From contig NZ_CANSMR010000003.1 in assembly GCF_947648125.1 (NCBI RefSeq), positions 248,001 to 312,000 on the forward strand: DNA of 64,000 bases, in the 5' to 3' direction. Below, one piece after another: positions 18,645-28,279 of the stretch; the first letter of the stretch is position 1, and every line of letters begins with the position of its first letter. The stretch comes from an uncultured Bradyrhizobium sp. GTDB lineage: Bacteria > Pseudomonadota > Alphaproteobacteria > Rhizobiales > Xanthobacteraceae. A model generated the notes under the pieces. The model was not told the DNA's origin. It saw only the letters and a program-made list of their open reading frames with translations, and searched no databases. A program made the position numbers and the translations under genes.

Positions 18645-19814
18645 TCAAAGGCGCCGGCTTTGCCGGCGCTTTTTTGTTGGCTGCGGCTTGGTCTCGGCAG
18701 CGCTTTCGGGCGCGGCCGCATCAGTTGATTTCGCCGCATCCGGTTCGTCGGCCTTGCCGCGATCGGCTTCGGACGCGTCCGGCCTGGATGCGTCCGGCTT
18801 GGACGCGTCTGATTTTGCGGCGACCGCGCGCGGCGGCGCCGCTTCGGGGCGCTCGGCCGGCAACAGCGGCGCGACGCGCGGCAGCGGATCGTAAACGCTC
18901 CACTGGCAGATCCGGTAATTGCTGCGACGCTCCGTCAGGTCGAGGTGGATATGGTCCTCGTGGTACCAGTCCGAGCCCGGGCCGAGCACGGTGGAGAAGC
19001 GGGCGCAGACCGAATGCAGCACGGTCTCGCGCAGATCGCGCGGCACGCTGCGGTCGGTCAGCGAGATCGACTTGCCGTTGGTGAGACCGAAGGCGCGCAC
19101 GTCGAGCGCATTGGCGCGGCCATGTTCGGAGAGCTGCGCGCCGACGACGCGATTGCGGCCGCGGCACTCGAACGAGTCGAAATTGTCGAGATTGCTGATC
19201 CCGCCCCCGAGGCTCTGCGCCAGCGGCGCGATATCGGTGCGGACCCAGTCGGCGACCGCACTTGCCATCTTGCAGCGGAGGATCGCCGCGGGCTTGACCG
19301 CGACCTTGCGCTTGTCCGGCAGCACGATGGCCTCGAGCCGCACCAGATCCTCGCCGCCGCAGCCGCCGGCGCCATGAATATCCGGAATGCTCGGCGCGAT
19401 CGCGATCTCCTCGGTCAGTGCCTGCCGGCAGGCCGAAAGCTGCGGCCTGGGCGGCTCGGTCGGCTTGGCTGCTTCGGCTGGCTTGGCCGTCGCGCCGGAC
19501 CTGGCTGGCGGCGCGGGCTCGGCTGCTGCGGGCGCGTCAGCTGCTGCCGGCGCTTCGGTTGCTGCCGGCGCCTCCGCGGGGCGCGGCTTCGGCAGCGGCA
19601 CAGCTGAGCGCCGGACCGACTTGTGCGCCCTCTGCGGCCGGACACCGAACAGATCGTCCCAGGGAAAGCCAGGCGCGCCACGGGCGGCCTGCGCAGACCC
19701 TGCTTGCATGCCAAGGCAAAGCAGCGCGGCGGCAGCGGTAACCATTGCCGCGCCCCCGCGACGAAACGCGCCATCAGGCCATTTTCGGCTTGCTTTCTCC
19801 GCGGTACAGTTCAT
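18645..19814 (-). CDS. Extensin-like family protein, probably periplasmic
   Basis: 389 residues. An N-terminal hydrophobic stretch (about 25-43) is a signal peptide. Residues 65-125 are a Pro/Ala/Glu-rich low-complexity linker. The Extensin_2-type domain spans about 125-310, with SEHGRANALDVRAFG and SDWYHEDHIHLDL, which resemble metal-binding residues of D,D-/L,D-carboxypeptidases of the Hedgehog/VanY-like fold. Residues 310-389 form an Ala/Ser/Asp tail with several SDASKPDASRPDAS-type repeats. A peptidoglycan-active role is likely but unproven. The last nine residues (KKRRQSRRL) are encoded within the terminator of the convergent L,D-transpeptidase gene. Confidence 0.85.
   Translation of the reverse strand: MNCTAEKASRKWPDGAFRRGGAAMVTAAAALLCLGMQAGSAQAARGAPGFPWDDLFGVRPQRAHKSVRRSAVPLPKPRPAEAPAATEAPAAADAPAAAEPAPPARSGATAKPAEAAKPTEPPRPQLSACRQALTEEIAIAPSIPDIHGAGGCGGEDLVRLEAIVLPDKRKVAVKPAAILRCKMASAVADWVRTDIAPLAQSLGGGISNLDNFDSFECRGRNRVVGAQLSEHGRANALDVRAFGLTNGKSISLTDRSVPRDLRETVLHSVCARFSTVLGPGSDWYHEDHIHLDLTERRSNYRICQWSVYDPLPRVAPLLPAERPEAAPPRAVAAKSDASKPDASRPDASEADRGKADEPDAAKSTDAAAPESAAETKPQPTKKRRQSRRL
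18651..18676 (+). terminator. Rho-independent terminator of the L,D-transpeptidase gene
   Basis: GCGCCGGC (18651-18658), loop TTT, GCCGGCGC (18662-18669) and then TTTTTTG form a textbook intrinsic terminator 30 bases after the stop. It overlaps the 3' end of the convergent extensin-like gene, whose stop codon is at 18645-18647. Confidence 0.9.
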
Positions 19815-19890
19815 GTCAGTTCCATGATTTTACTGCCGGCCGTCCAAGATGCCGGCGGATCATGCGTGAGGATCGAGGAGGGATTTGCGT

Positions 19891-21519
19891 ATGCTTGGCT
19901 TGATGCAAGATTGGCCCTTGCTGTGTCACAAGATTATTGAGCACGCCGCCAAATATCACGGCACGCGGGAAGTCGTGACCCGGTCGGTCGAAGGCCCCAT
20001 TCATCGCACCAACTACGCCCAAATTCACGCCCGCGCGCTGAAGGTCTCGCAGAGCCTGGAACGCGACGGCATCAAGCTCGGCGACCGCGTCGCCACCATC
20101 GCCTGGAACACCTGGCGCCACCTCGAGGTCTGGTACGGCATCATGGGGATCGGCGCGATCTGCCACACGGTCAATCCACGACTGTTTCCGGAACAGATCG
20201 CCTGGATCGTCAACCACGCCCAGGACCGCATCGTTATCACCGACCTCACCTTCGTTCCGGTGCTGGAGAAGATCGCCAGCCAGCTGCCGAGCGTCGAGCG
20301 CTACGTGGTGCTGACCGACAAGGCGCACATGCCGCAGACCACGCTGAAGAACGCGGTCGTCTATGAAGACTGGATCGCGGCGTCCGATGGCAAATTCGAG
20401 TGGAAGACCTTCGACGAGAACACCGCCGCGGCGATGTGCTACACCTCCGGCACGACGGGCGATCCCAAGGGTGTCCTTTATTCGCACCGGTCCAACGTGT
20501 TGCACGCGCTGATGGCCAACTCGAAGGACGCGCTCGGTACCTCCGCCGCGGACACAATGCTTCCGGTGGTCCCCTTGTTCCATGCCAACAGCTGGGGCAT
20601 CGCGTTCTCCGCACCATCGATGGGCACCAAGCTCGTGATGCCAGGTCCGAAGCTCGACGGCGCCTCGGTGTACGAGCTGCTGTCCACCGAGAAGGTCACC
20701 CATACCGCGGGCGTCCCGACAGTGTGGCTGATGCTGCTGCAATACATGGCCGCCAACAACGTCAAGCTGCCGGATCTGCAGATGGTGATCTGCGGCGGCT
20801 CGGCGATGCCGCGCTCGATGATCAAGGCGTTCCTCGACATGGGCAGCCAGGTGCGCCACGCCTGGGGTATGACCGAGATGAGCCCGCTCGGCACGCTGGC
20901 CACGCTGAAGCCGCCGTTCACCGAACGGACCGGCGAGGAGCGGCTCGACATCCTGCAGACCCAGGGCTACCCGCCGTTCGGCGTCGAGATGAAGATCACC
21001 GACGACGCCGGCAAGGAGCTGCCGTGGGACGGCAAGACCTTCGGCCGTCTCAAGGTCTCCGGCCCCGCGATCGCCAAGGCCTATTTCCACGTCGACAGCA
21101 ACATCCTCGACGAGGAAGGCTATTTCGACACCGGCGACGTCTCGACCATGGACGAGCACGGCTACATGCGGATCACCGACCGCTCCAAGGACGTGATCAA
21201 GTCCGGCGGCGAATGGATCTCCTCGATCGATCTCGAGAACCTCGCGGTCGGCCATCCGGCGGTCGCGGAAGCCGCCGTGATCGGCGTCCATCACCCCAAA
21301 TGGGACGAGCGGCCGCTCCTGATCGTGCAGCTCAAGCAGGGCGAGAGCGCCACCCGCGAGGACATCCTGAAGTTCATGGACGGCAAGATCGCCAAATGGT
21401 GGATGCCCGACGACGTCGCCTTCGTCGACGGCATTCCCCACACCGCGACCGGCAAGATCCTGAAGACCGCGCTGCGCGACCAGTTCAAGGATTACACCTT
21501 CCCGACCGCCGCGGCGTGA
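19891..21519 (+). CDS. Fatty-acid/acyl-CoA ligase (AMP-dependent)
   Basis: 542 residues from ATG 19891, preceded by GGAGGGATTTGCGT. Adenylate-forming motifs: [12 protein letters not shown] starting at Tyr184, the [32 protein letters not shown] core near 410-440, and the C-terminal TGKILKT with the adenylation lysine. Its length and [11 protein letters not shown] segment suit the medium/long-chain fatty acyl-CoA ligase branch; a substrate cannot be fixed. It is probably used in beta-oxidation or in activation of aromatic/dicarboxylic acids. It is alone on its strand and followed by a palindromic repeat. Confidence 0.92.
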   Translation: MLGLMQDWPLLCHKIIEHAAKYHGTREVVTRSVEGPIHRTNYAQIHARALKVSQSLERDGIKLGDRVATIAWNTWRHLEVWYGIMGIGAICHTVNPRLFPEQIAWIVNHAQDRIVITDLTFVPVLEKIASQLPSVERYVVLTDKAHMPQTTLKNAVVYEDWIAASDGKFEWKTFDENTAAAMCYTSGTTGDPKGVLYSHRSNVLHALMANSKDALGTSAADTMLPVVPLFHANSWGIAFSAPSMGTKLVMPGPKLDGASVYELLSTEKVTHTAGVPTVWLMLLQYMAANNVKLPDLQMVICGGSAMPRSMIKAFLDMGSQVRHAWGMTEMSPLGTLATLKPPFTERTGEERLDILQTQGYPPFGVEMKITDDAGKELPWDGKTFGRLKVSGPAIAKAYFHVDSNILDEEGYFDTGDVSTMDEHGYMRITDRSKDVIKSGGEWISSIDLENLAVGHPAVAEAAVIGVHHPKWDERPLLIVQLKQGESATREDILKFMDGKIAKWWMPDDVAFVDGIPHTATGKILKTALRDQFKDYTFPTAAA

Positions 21520-21533
21520 CGACCAAGGTCGAC

Positions 21534-21620
21534 GTCATGGCCGGGCTTGTCCCGGCCATCCACGTCTTGGCTAGGCGCGAATCTTAAGACGTGGATGCCC
21601 GGGACATGCCCGGGCATGAC
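21534..21620. repeat. Palindromic repeat, CGTCATGCCCGGGC type, copy 1
   Basis: Long imperfect palindrome with ends GTCATGGCCGGGCTTGTCCC and its complement, containing ACGTCTTGG... AAGACGTGGATG at the middle. A second copy is at 23667-23751. The same element translated gives the peptide pattern MPGTSPGMT that appears in false N-terminal extensions. Confidence 0.85.
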
Positions 21621-21742
21621 GGTCTATCCGGGATGTTTCGACGCCCAAATCCCTTGAATTCGCCGCAGGTCCGTGGTCTCACACGATCATTGGCGGCGGC
21701 TGAGGTCGCCCAAGGACATCTCAACCGGCAGATTATTCGACG

Positions 21743-22600
21743 ATGGCGCGCAGGTTTTCCGCTCCCTACCAGCAGGAGCCCGTGTCCGGTCTCGCCACCT
21801 GGTCGCGCAACCTCGCCATCTTCTCCGTCGTTGCGGTGGTGGTCTCGATCCTGATCGTCCGGTTCGGGTTCCTGGAGGTCAAACCGGCGCTGGCGACCTT
21901 CTTCGGCGCGCTGGGCCTGGCCGGCCTGTCGATCCTGCTCGGCCTCGCCGCCTTCGCCGCGATCTGGCAGAACGGCACCCGCGGCATGGGCCGGATCCTG
22001 CTCGCGTTCCTGATCGACGCCGCAATCCTCGCCTACCCGGCCTACCTGACCTATCAGTACCGCAAGCTGCCGCGGATCTACGACGTCACCACGGATGCGA
22101 TCGACCCACCGAAATTCGAGGCGCTGGCGCGGCTGCGCACCGGCGAAGGCACCAACCCGGCCGCCTATGCCGGCCTCTATTCGGCCGAGAAGCAGCGCGC
22201 CGCCTATCCCGATATCGAAACCGTCGAACTGGAAACCCCGGTCGACCGCGCCTATGAGATGACGCTGCGGCTGGTGAACCGCCGCAAATGGCTCGTCATC
22301 GACGCACGCGCGCCGCAGCCGCCGCGCCGGATCGGCCGCATCGAGGCGGTGGCACGTACGCCGATCATGGGTTTTCGCGAGGACGTCTCGATCCGGGTCA
22401 CGCCCGACGACGAGGATTCGCGCGTCGATATCCGCTCCGCCTCGCGTTATTTCGACACCGATCTCGGCAGCAACGCCGCGCGGGTCAAGAAGCTGATCGA
22501 GGACCTCAACACCGCCGCCGACAACGAAAACGCCAAGCCGGCGAAGAAGGCGGCGCCGGTCGCACCGAAGGCGCCGCCGGCGAAATCGGTGAAGAAATAG
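21743..22600 (+). CDS. DUF1499 membrane protein
   Basis: 285 residues. Three membrane helices occupy about 20-110, then a DUF1499 domain (VELETPVDRAYEMTLRL, GFREDVSIRVTP, DIRSASRYFDTDLGSNAARV) covers about 140-260, with a Lys/Pro/Ala-rich tail. DUF1499 proteins are widespread in proteobacteria; the domain seems soluble and its role is unknown. The start at ATG 21743 fits the positive N-terminus (MARRFS) before the first helix. A REP-like repeat follows. Confidence 0.85.
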   Translation: MARRFSAPYQQEPVSGLATWSRNLAIFSVVAVVVSILIVRFGFLEVKPALATFFGALGLAGLSILLGLAAFAAIWQNGTRGMGRILLAFLIDAAILAYPAYLTYQYRKLPRIYDVTTDAIDPPKFEALARLRTGEGTNPAAYAGLYSAEKQRAAYPDIETVELETPVDRAYEMTLRLVNRRKWLVIDARAPQPPRRIGRIEAVARTPIMGFREDVSIRVTPDDEDSRVDIRSASRYFDTDLGSNAARVKKLIEDLNTAADNENAKPAKKAAPVAPKAPPAKSVKK

Positions 22601-22606
22601 TCTTCC

Positions 22607-22709
22607 CGTCATTCCGGGGCGCGCTTAGCGCGAGCCCGGAATCCATCGGGCCGCAGGCTCCATGGTGAAATAGATTCCGGGTTCTCGCTTCGTGAGCCCC
22701 GGAATGACG
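22607..22709. repeat. Palindromic repeat, CGTCATTCCGGGGCG type, copy 1
   Basis: Starts CCGTCATTCCGGGGCGCGCT and ends with the complement CCCCGGAATGACG, about 100 bases long with a central GCTTAGCGCGAGCCCGG arm. A related copy is at 25068-25194. Lies between convergent DUF1499 and metallo-hydrolase genes. Confidence 0.85.
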
Positions 22710-22711
22710 AG

Positions 22712-23629
22712 TTAGGCCATCCTGTACGTGCCGCCGATCACGGGATCGCCATCCGTCGCGACGATGCCGCGCGCGACCAAATCCTCCAGATGCGCGAGCA
22801 CCGAATAGCCGGCGGCATTGGCGAGGCGCGGATCGAGCCCGATATAGATCGCCCGCACCATGGTCGGGATGTCGGCCTCGCCCTTGCCGAGGCGATGCAG
22901 GATCGACGCCTCGCGCGCCCGGCGATGCCGCGCCAAGAAGCGGACGTAGCGCGGGCCTTCCGGAATCTCCGGGCCATGGCCGGAGAGATAGAGCTGCTCG
23001 GGCCGCTGCTCCAGCCGCTCCAGCGAGGCCATGTAATCGATCATCGAACCGTCAGGCGGCGCCACGATCGAGGTCGACCAGCCCATCACATGGTCGCCGA
23101 CGAAATTGATGCTGCGCTCGGCCCACGCAAACGCCAGGTGGTTGGCGGTGTGGCCGGGGGTGGCGACCGCCTCCAGCGCGAAGCCCGTGCCCTCGATGAC
23201 GTCGCCGTGCTTGACCTCGATGTCGGGCCGGAAATCGCGGTCTGCGCCGGATTCCGGATTGTGCTTCTCGCTCTCGAAGCGCGGACGCGAGGCGCGGTGC
23301 GGCCCCTCGGCATAGACGGGCGCGCCGGTCGCGGCCTTGATCCGCGGCGTGTTCGGCGAATGGTCGCGATGGGTATGGGTGACCAGGATATGCGTCACGG
23401 TCTCGCCCTTGACCGCATCGAGCAGCGCCTTCGCATGCGCCTCGTCGTCGGGACCGGGATCGATGATCGCGACCTTACCCTGACCCACGATGTAGCTGAC
23501 CGTGCCGGTGAAGGTGAACGGACTCGGATTGTTGCAGAGGACGCGGCGCACGCCGGGCCGGACCTGCTCGACCACGCCGGGCTTCAGCGGAAAATCGCGG
23601 TTGAACGGGATGTCGTCGTTGTCGGCCAT
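22712..23629 (-). CDS. MBL-fold metallo-hydrolase (beta-lactamase-like)
   Basis: 305 residues from ATG 23629 (MADNDDIPFN). The motif THTHRDH puts His85, His87, Asp89 and His90 at the zinc site; TPGHTANH and the later GDHVMGW and SGHGPEI supply the rest. It resembles bacterial members of the LACTB2/RNase-like MBL family (a C-terminal winged-helix-like BLACT domain is present around 240-305). An upstream in-frame start would run through the REP-like repeat and is rejected. Substrate unknown; it is not a PhnP-type protein. Confidence 0.88.
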   Translation of the reverse strand: MADNDDIPFNRDFPLKPGVVEQVRPGVRRVLCNNPSPFTFTGTVSYIVGQGKVAIIDPGPDDEAHAKALLDAVKGETVTHILVTHTHRDHSPNTPRIKAATGAPVYAEGPHRASRPRFESEKHNPESGADRDFRPDIEVKHGDVIEGTGFALEAVATPGHTANHLAFAWAERSINFVGDHVMGWSTSIVAPPDGSMIDYMASLERLEQRPEQLYLSGHGPEIPEGPRYVRFLARHRRAREASILHRLGKGEADIPTMVRAIYIGLDPRLANAAGYSVLAHLEDLVARGIVATDGDPVIGGTYRMA

Positions 23630-23666
23630 GGCTATTGTCCGTGATGTCCGGCTTCTCTTTGACCTC

Positions 23667-23751
23667 GTCATGCCCGGGCTTGTCCCGGGCATCCACGTCT
23701 TCCTTTGCGAGCCCCAAGACGTGGATGGCCGCGACAAGCGCAGCCATGACG
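23667..23751. repeat. Palindromic repeat, CGTCATGCCCGGGC type, copy 2
   Basis: Contains CGTCATGCCCGGGCTTGTCC, CGGGCATCCACGTCTT and AAGACGTGGATG followed by the complement GCCATGACG. Same family as 21534-21620. It separates the metallo-hydrolase and glutaryl-CoA dehydrogenase genes. Confidence 0.85.
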
Positions 23752-23770
23752 ACGTCTGGGTGCGCGTCCT

Positions 23771-24985
23771 TTACGAGAACGCCTGGATGCCGGTGATGGC
23801 GCGGCCGAGGATCAGCGCGTGGACGTCGTGCGTGCCCTCATAGGTGTTGACCGTCTCGAGGTTCGCGGCGTGACGCATCACGTGATACTCGATCTGGATG
23901 CCGTTGCCGCCGTGCATGTCGCGCGCCATGCGGGCGATGTCGAGCGACTTGCCGCAATTGTTGCGCTTGACGATCGAGATCATCTCGGGCGCCATCTTGC
24001 CCTCGTCCATCAGGCGGCCGACACGCAGGCTCGCCTGCAAGCCGAGCGCGATCTCGGTCTCCATGTCGGCGAGCTTCTTCTGCACCAGCTGGGTGGCAGC
24101 GAGCGGGCGGCCAAACTGCTTGCGGTCGAGCGTGTACTGCCGCGCGCGGTGCATGCAGTCCTCGGCGGCGCCGAGCGCGCCCCAGGAGATGCCGTAGCGG
24201 GCGCGGTTGAGGCAGCCGAACGGGCCCTTGAGGCCGGAGACGTTGGGCAGCAGCGCGCTTTCCGGCACCACCACGTTGTCGAGCACGATCTCGCCGGTGA
24301 TCGAGGCGCGCAGCGACAGCTTGCCGCCGACCTTCGGCGCCGACAGGCCCTTCATGCCCTTCTCGAGGATGAAGCCGCGGATCTGGTTGTCATGGGCGGC
24401 CGACTTGGCCCACACCACGAATACGTCGGCGATCGGCGCATTCGAGATCCACATCTTGGCGCCGTTGAGCTTGTAGCCGTCGGCCACCTTCTCGGCGCGG
24501 GTCTTCATGCCGCCGGGATCGGAACCGGCATCCGGCTCGGTCAGGCCGAAGCAGCCGACCCATTCGCCGGTCGCGAGCTTGGGGAGATATTTCTTGCGCT
24601 GGTTCTCGTCGCCATAGGCGTAGATCGGATACATCACCAGCGACGACTGCACCGAGTTCATCGAGCGATAGCCCGAGTCGACGCGCTCGATCTCGCGCGC
24701 CACCAGGCCATAGGCCACGTAGCTCGCATTGGCGCAGCCATATTCCTCGGGCAGCGTCACGCCGATCAGGCCGAGCTCGCCCATCTCGTTAAAAATCTCG
24801 CGGTCGGTTTTCTCTTCCAGATAGGCCTTGGTGACCCGCGGCAAGAGCTTGTCCTGCGCATAGGCCCGCGCGGTGTCGCGGATCAGGCGCTCGTCTTCGG
24901 TGAGCTGGTCGTCGAGCAGGAACGGATCATCCCACTGGAAGCTGGCGGCAGCCGGCTTGTCCTTGGACTGGGGGCGCACGCTCAT
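23771..24985 (-). CDS. gcdH: Glutaryl-CoA dehydrogenase (acyl-CoA dehydrogenase family)
   Basis: 404 residues, the usual length. GCDH oxidises and decarboxylates glutaryl-CoA to crotonyl-CoA in lysine, tryptophan and aromatic-acid degradation. The [22 protein letters not shown] segment has the arginine used for binding the glutaryl carboxylate, [13 protein letters not shown] is the FAD-binding loop, and the catalytic Glu is in [10 protein letters not shown], near residue 383. The start at ATG 24985 has AAGGA upstream. It is not next to a CoA-transferase or a lysine regulon, so operon context gives no help. Confidence 0.93.
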   Translation of the reverse strand: MSVRPQSKDKPAAASFQWDDPFLLDDQLTEDERLIRDTARAYAQDKLLPRVTKAYLEEKTDREIFNEMGELGLIGVTLPEEYGCANASYVAYGLVAREIERVDSGYRSMNSVQSSLVMYPIYAYGDENQRKKYLPKLATGEWVGCFGLTEPDAGSDPGGMKTRAEKVADGYKLNGAKMWISNAPIADVFVVWAKSAAHDNQIRGFILEKGMKGLSAPKVGGKLSLRASITGEIVLDNVVVPESALLPNVSGLKGPFGCLNRARYGISWGALGAAEDCMHRARQYTLDRKQFGRPLAATQLVQKKLADMETEIALGLQASLRVGRLMDEGKMAPEMISIVKRNNCGKSLDIARMARDMHGGNGIQIEYHVMRHAANLETVNTYEGTHDVHALILGRAITGIQAFS

Positions 24986-25067
24986 GAAACATCCTTTCGC
25001 ATCGTCAGTCGGAAATTGGCGGATAAATTAAAGCGCTATGCTGCGAAGCGCAATTGAATTGGGTTAC

Positions 25068-25194
25068 CGTCATTCCGGGGCACGCGAGAGCGTGAACCTC
25101 AGGGGCGCCATTGCGCCCCGGGGAATCTCGAGATTCTCGGTGCGCAACCGCGCACCTGAGGGTTCGATGCTGACGCATCGCCCCGGAATGACGG
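25068..25194. repeat. Palindromic repeat, CGTCATTCCGGGGCG type, copy 2
   Basis: Begins CCGTCATTCCGGGGCACGCG and ends in CCCCGGAATGACGGG; the interior has a second palindrome around GGTGCGCAACCGCGCACC. It fills the space between gcdH and ribB, whose 3' end it abuts. Confidence 0.85.
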
Positions 25195-25197
25195 GTG

Positions 25198-26274
25198 CTA
25201 GCACTCCAGCCTCTCGTTCGACACGATCTCGATACCGAAACCGGACAAACCCTTGTAGTCGTGCACCGACGAAGTCAGGTGCCGGATCGAGGTGATGCCG
25301 AGATCGCGCAGGATCTGCGCGCCGACGCCGACTTCGCGCCACTGCTTGTTGCGATCGGCCTCCGCCGATTTCTGTTCGCTCACCGGCTGGACCGGAACAC
25401 CGGCGGCACCGTCGCGCAGATAGACCAGCACACCGCGGCCGGCAGCCTTGAAGTGCCGCAACACGGCTTCCATCCGCGCCGGCCCGGTGAAGAGGTCCGT
25501 CACGATATTGGGCTTGTGCAGCCGGGTCAGCACGTCCCGGCCATCGCCGATGCCGTTATAGACGAAGGCGGCGTGCATGATCTCGTCGAAGGGCGAGCGG
25601 TAGGCATAGCCCTGCAGCGGGCCGATCGGGCTTTCGATGGTGAAGGTCGCGACCCGCTCGATCAGCTTCTCGCGCGCCTGGCGATAGGCGATCATGTCCG
25701 CGATCGTGACATGCTTGAGCTTGTGGGCGGCGGCGAATTTCGCGACCTGCTCGCCCTTCATCACGGTTCCATCGTCGTTCATCAGCTCGCTGATGACGCC
25801 GACCGGCGGCAGGCCGGAGAGCCGGCACAGATCAACCGCGGCCTCGGTGTGGCCGGAACGCAGCAGCACGCCGCCATCGCGCGCGATCAGCGGGAAGATG
25901 TGGCCGGGGCGCGCGAAATCATTGGCGCCGGCATTGGGATTGGCGAGCGCGCGGCAGCAGGAGGCGCGTTCCTCGGCCGAGATGCCGGTGCCGCCGTCGG
26001 GCTTGTAATCGATCGAGACAGTGAAGGCGGTGGTGTGGTTGGACTCGTTGTGCGCCACCATCGGGTCGAGCCGCAGCCGGCGGGCGTCCTCGGTGGTGAT
26101 CGGCGCGCACACGATGCCGGAGGTGTGGCGGATGATGAAGGCCATCTTTTCCGCCGTACAGAACGACGCCGCGACGATCAAATCGCCCTCGCCTTCCCGA
26201 TCGTCATCATCGGTAACGACGACGAGTTCACCCTTCGCAAAGGCTTGCAGCACTTCCTGGATCGTATCGGCCAT
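25198..26274 (-). CDS. ribB: 3,4-dihydroxy-2-butanone 4-phosphate synthase, with degenerate GTP cyclohydrolase II-like domain
   Basis: 358 residues. Residues 1-205 are RibB: VVTDDDDREGEGDL holds the metal-binding acidic loop, GHIFPLIARDGGVL and HTEAAVDLCRL follow. RibB makes 3,4-dihydroxybutanone 4-phosphate from ribulose 5-phosphate for riboflavin. The C-terminal part (about 210-358) aligns with RibA by length, but the RibA zinc cysteines (the C-x10-C-x-C set) are not present in LHKPNIVTDLFTGPARMEAV. So the second domain is probably not an active GTP cyclohydrolase II, and a separate RibA would be needed. ATG 26274 has AGGA upstream. Confidence 0.92.
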   Translation of the reverse strand: MADTIQEVLQAFAKGELVVVTDDDDREGEGDLIVAASFCTAEKMAFIIRHTSGIVCAPITTEDARRLRLDPMVAHNESNHTTAFTVSIDYKPDGGTGISAEERASCCRALANPNAGANDFARPGHIFPLIARDGGVLLRSGHTEAAVDLCRLSGLPPVGVISELMNDDGTVMKGEQVAKFAAAHKLKHVTIADMIAYRQAREKLIERVATFTIESPIGPLQGYAYRSPFDEIMHAAFVYNGIGDGRDVLTRLHKPNIVTDLFTGPARMEAVLRHFKAAGRGVLVYLRDGAAGVPVQPVSEQKSAEADRNKQWREVGVGAQILRDLGITSIRHLTSSVHDYKGLSGFGIEIVSNERLEC

Positions 26275-26381
26275 TGTCCTGACATCTCGCTTTATGCAGG
26301 CAGTGGATTAGCCGGGTTCCGATGTCAGCGCCAGTATCATTATGCAACCCGCCATGCGTCCGGCAGGCATACCAGGAGCCC

Positions 26382-26465
26382 GTAGCCCGGATGGAGCGAA
26401 GCGCAATCCGGGACGTTTCCACGGGCAAAGTCCCCGGATTTCGCTTCGCTTCATCCGGGCTACGC
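26382..26465. repeat. Intergenic inverted repeat (GTAGCCCGGATGGAGCG type)
   Basis: GTAGCCCGGATGGAGCGAAGCG at the left is matched by CGCTTCGCTTCATCCGGGCTAC at the right, with a short centre. It resembles the 5763-5840 repeat but is a different sequence class. It sits between the ribB promoter side and the end of the antiporter gene. Confidence 0.85.
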
Positions 26466-26474
26466 AGCCGACTT

Positions 26475-28220
26475 CTACGGCAGCACCTCGCGCCGGTCGC
26501 TGAGCTGGGCGTCCAGCTCGGCGCGCTTGTCGTCGAGCAGGCCGGCGTCGGCGGCCTCGATCACCGAATAGAGCTCGCCGGCGTCGCTGAGCCGGGTCAC
26601 CGTCACGTAGTCGGCGCCGGCCGTGTAGAGGTCGTCGACACCGGTCAGCAGATCGGCGGTGGCAACAACCTTCGCGGTCGGGTTCAGAGCGCGGACGTGG
26701 CGTACCAGCTTCTCGTTGTCCGCGCCGACCAGGAGGAAATCCGGCACGCTCAGGATGATAATCTCGGCCTTGCCGATGCCGGCGTGAACCAGCGTATCGA
26801 CATTGCTGATGTCGCCATAGATCACGTGCATGCCGCGGTCGGTCAGCGTGCGGAACACCAGCGGGTTGAAGTCGATGACGCTGATCTGCTCGAGCAGCGA
26901 CTGGTTCTGCCGCTCGATCTGGCTGATCAGCGCGCTCGCGGCACGGAAAAAACCGAGGATGACGATGCGCCGGATTTCGCCATGTCCTTCCTCCTGGCCG
27001 CCCTCCTGCCCGGACTCGCCGCCGCCCTCGCGTCGATGGTCGAGATCACGCAGCCCGATCCGCTTCAACGGACCGATCAGGCCGCGCACGATCTGGTCGC
27101 TGCGGCCCATCGCGAAGGTCGAGAGTACGGCGAGCACCACGAAGGCGAACGATGCCGCATTCGCGGTTTCGGTCCCGATATGGTTGGCGGCAACGCCGGT
27201 CTGGATCACCACCAGCGAGAACTCTGATATCTGCGCCAGATTGATCGCCGGCAGCAGGCTGGCGCGCAGGCCCTGCTTCATCAGATAGAGCGGCGTGAAC
27301 GTCGTGACCAGGCGGCTCACCACCGTGAAGGCCGCGATGACAAGCGCAAGCCAGATCACCTGTAAGCCCGGGATCGGGATCGTCATGCCGAGCGCGACGA
27401 AGAACAGCGTGATGAAGAAATCCCGCAGCGTCGTAACCTTGGCGGTGACGTCGAGCGCGTAGGGAAAGGTCGAGATCGAGACGCCGGCGACCAGCGAACC
27501 CATCTCGCGCGACAGGTGCAGCCGCTCGGCGATCTCACCGATCAGGAAGCACCAGGCGAGCGCGCCGAGCAGCACGAGCTCGGGACGGCGCGCGATCTGG
27601 TGGAACAGCCGCGGCAGCACGTAGCGGCTGAGCACCAGCGCGGTCGCGACCAGCACCGCGACGCGGGCGATCGACAGCAGCACGACGCCGATCTGCAGAT
27701 TGTCCAGGCTCGGCTGCACCGCCAGGAACAGGATCGCGAAGATATCCTGCAGCACCAGCACGCCGAGCGTGATGCGGCCCGGCAGCGTGTCCAGCTCGCG
27801 CTTCTCGTAGAGCACCTTGACGATGATGACGGTCGAGGACAGCGCGCAGGCGACGCAGAGATAGACCGCATCGAACTTGCCGCCGCCGATCGCAAGGCCG
27901 ATACCGGCAAAGAACGCGACACCGATCAGGCAGCCGGCGATCAGCTCGCCGGCGCCGGCGAACAGGATGACCTTGCCGGCACGGATGATCTTCTTGAGGT
28001 CGATTTCCAGCCCGATCATGAACAGCATGAAGATCAGCCCGAGCTCGGAGATGACGCTGATCGACTCCTGGGACTTGACCCAGCCCATGCCGAATGGACC
28101 AATGAAAAAGCCGGCGATAAGGTAGGCGAGTATCAGCGGTTGCCGGGAGAAATGGGCCAGCAGCCCAATCCCCCAGGCAAACAGGATACAGAGCGTGATA
28201 TCGCGAATCAGTTCATGCAT
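26475..28220 (-). CDS. CPA2-family monovalent cation:proton antiporter (KefB/YbaL-like)
   Basis: 581 residues. Residues 1-385 have about 12 membrane helices with typical features (LAYLIAGFFIGPFG, FMIGLEIDLKK, LSSTVIIVKVL, VLVLQDIFAILF). Residues 420-545 form a TrkA-N/RCK-like NAD-binding domain, entered by VILGFFRAAS in place of the canonical GxGxxG, so nucleotide binding is uncertain. It probably exchanges K+ or Na+ for protons, possibly in response to electrophiles or pH. The TrkA-N segment carries Gly-rich low-complexity HRREGGGESGQEGGQEEG as linker. It is on the minus strand, divergent from the DUF3124 gene. Confidence 0.9.
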   Translation of the reverse strand: MHELIRDITLCILFAWGIGLLAHFSRQPLILAYLIAGFFIGPFGMGWVKSQESISVISELGLIFMLFMIGLEIDLKKIIRAGKVILFAGAGELIAGCLIGVAFFAGIGLAIGGGKFDAVYLCVACALSSTVIIVKVLYEKRELDTLPGRITLGVLVLQDIFAILFLAVQPSLDNLQIGVVLLSIARVAVLVATALVLSRYVLPRLFHQIARRPELVLLGALAWCFLIGEIAERLHLSREMGSLVAGVSISTFPYALDVTAKVTTLRDFFITLFFVALGMTIPIPGLQVIWLALVIAAFTVVSRLVTTFTPLYLMKQGLRASLLPAINLAQISEFSLVVIQTGVAANHIGTETANAASFAFVVLAVLSTFAMGRSDQIVRGLIGPLKRIGLRDLDHRREGGGESGQEGGQEEGHGEIRRIVILGFFRAASALISQIERQNQSLLEQISVIDFNPLVFRTLTDRGMHVIYGDISNVDTLVHAGIGKAEIIILSVPDFLLVGADNEKLVRHVRALNPTAKVVATADLLTGVDDLYTAGADYVTVTRLSDAGELYSVIEAADAGLLDDKRAELDAQLSDRREVLP

Positions 28221-28279
28221 GCGTCAAAGACTTCCTGTTGCCGCAACCTAGAGGGCCGGGCGTGAGGATCAACCGAGCA

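Noticed and set aside
22712-23629. MBL-fold protein as PhnP
   Set aside because: It carries a C-terminal BLACT-like region and lies 25 kb from the phn island next to unrelated genes; PhnP is shorter and lacks that part.
23630-23737. A 36-residue N-terminal extension of the metallo-hydrolase
   Set aside because: The peptide MSRPSTSWGSQRKTWMPGTS is translated from the palindromic repeat; the ATG at 23629 gives the conserved N-terminus.
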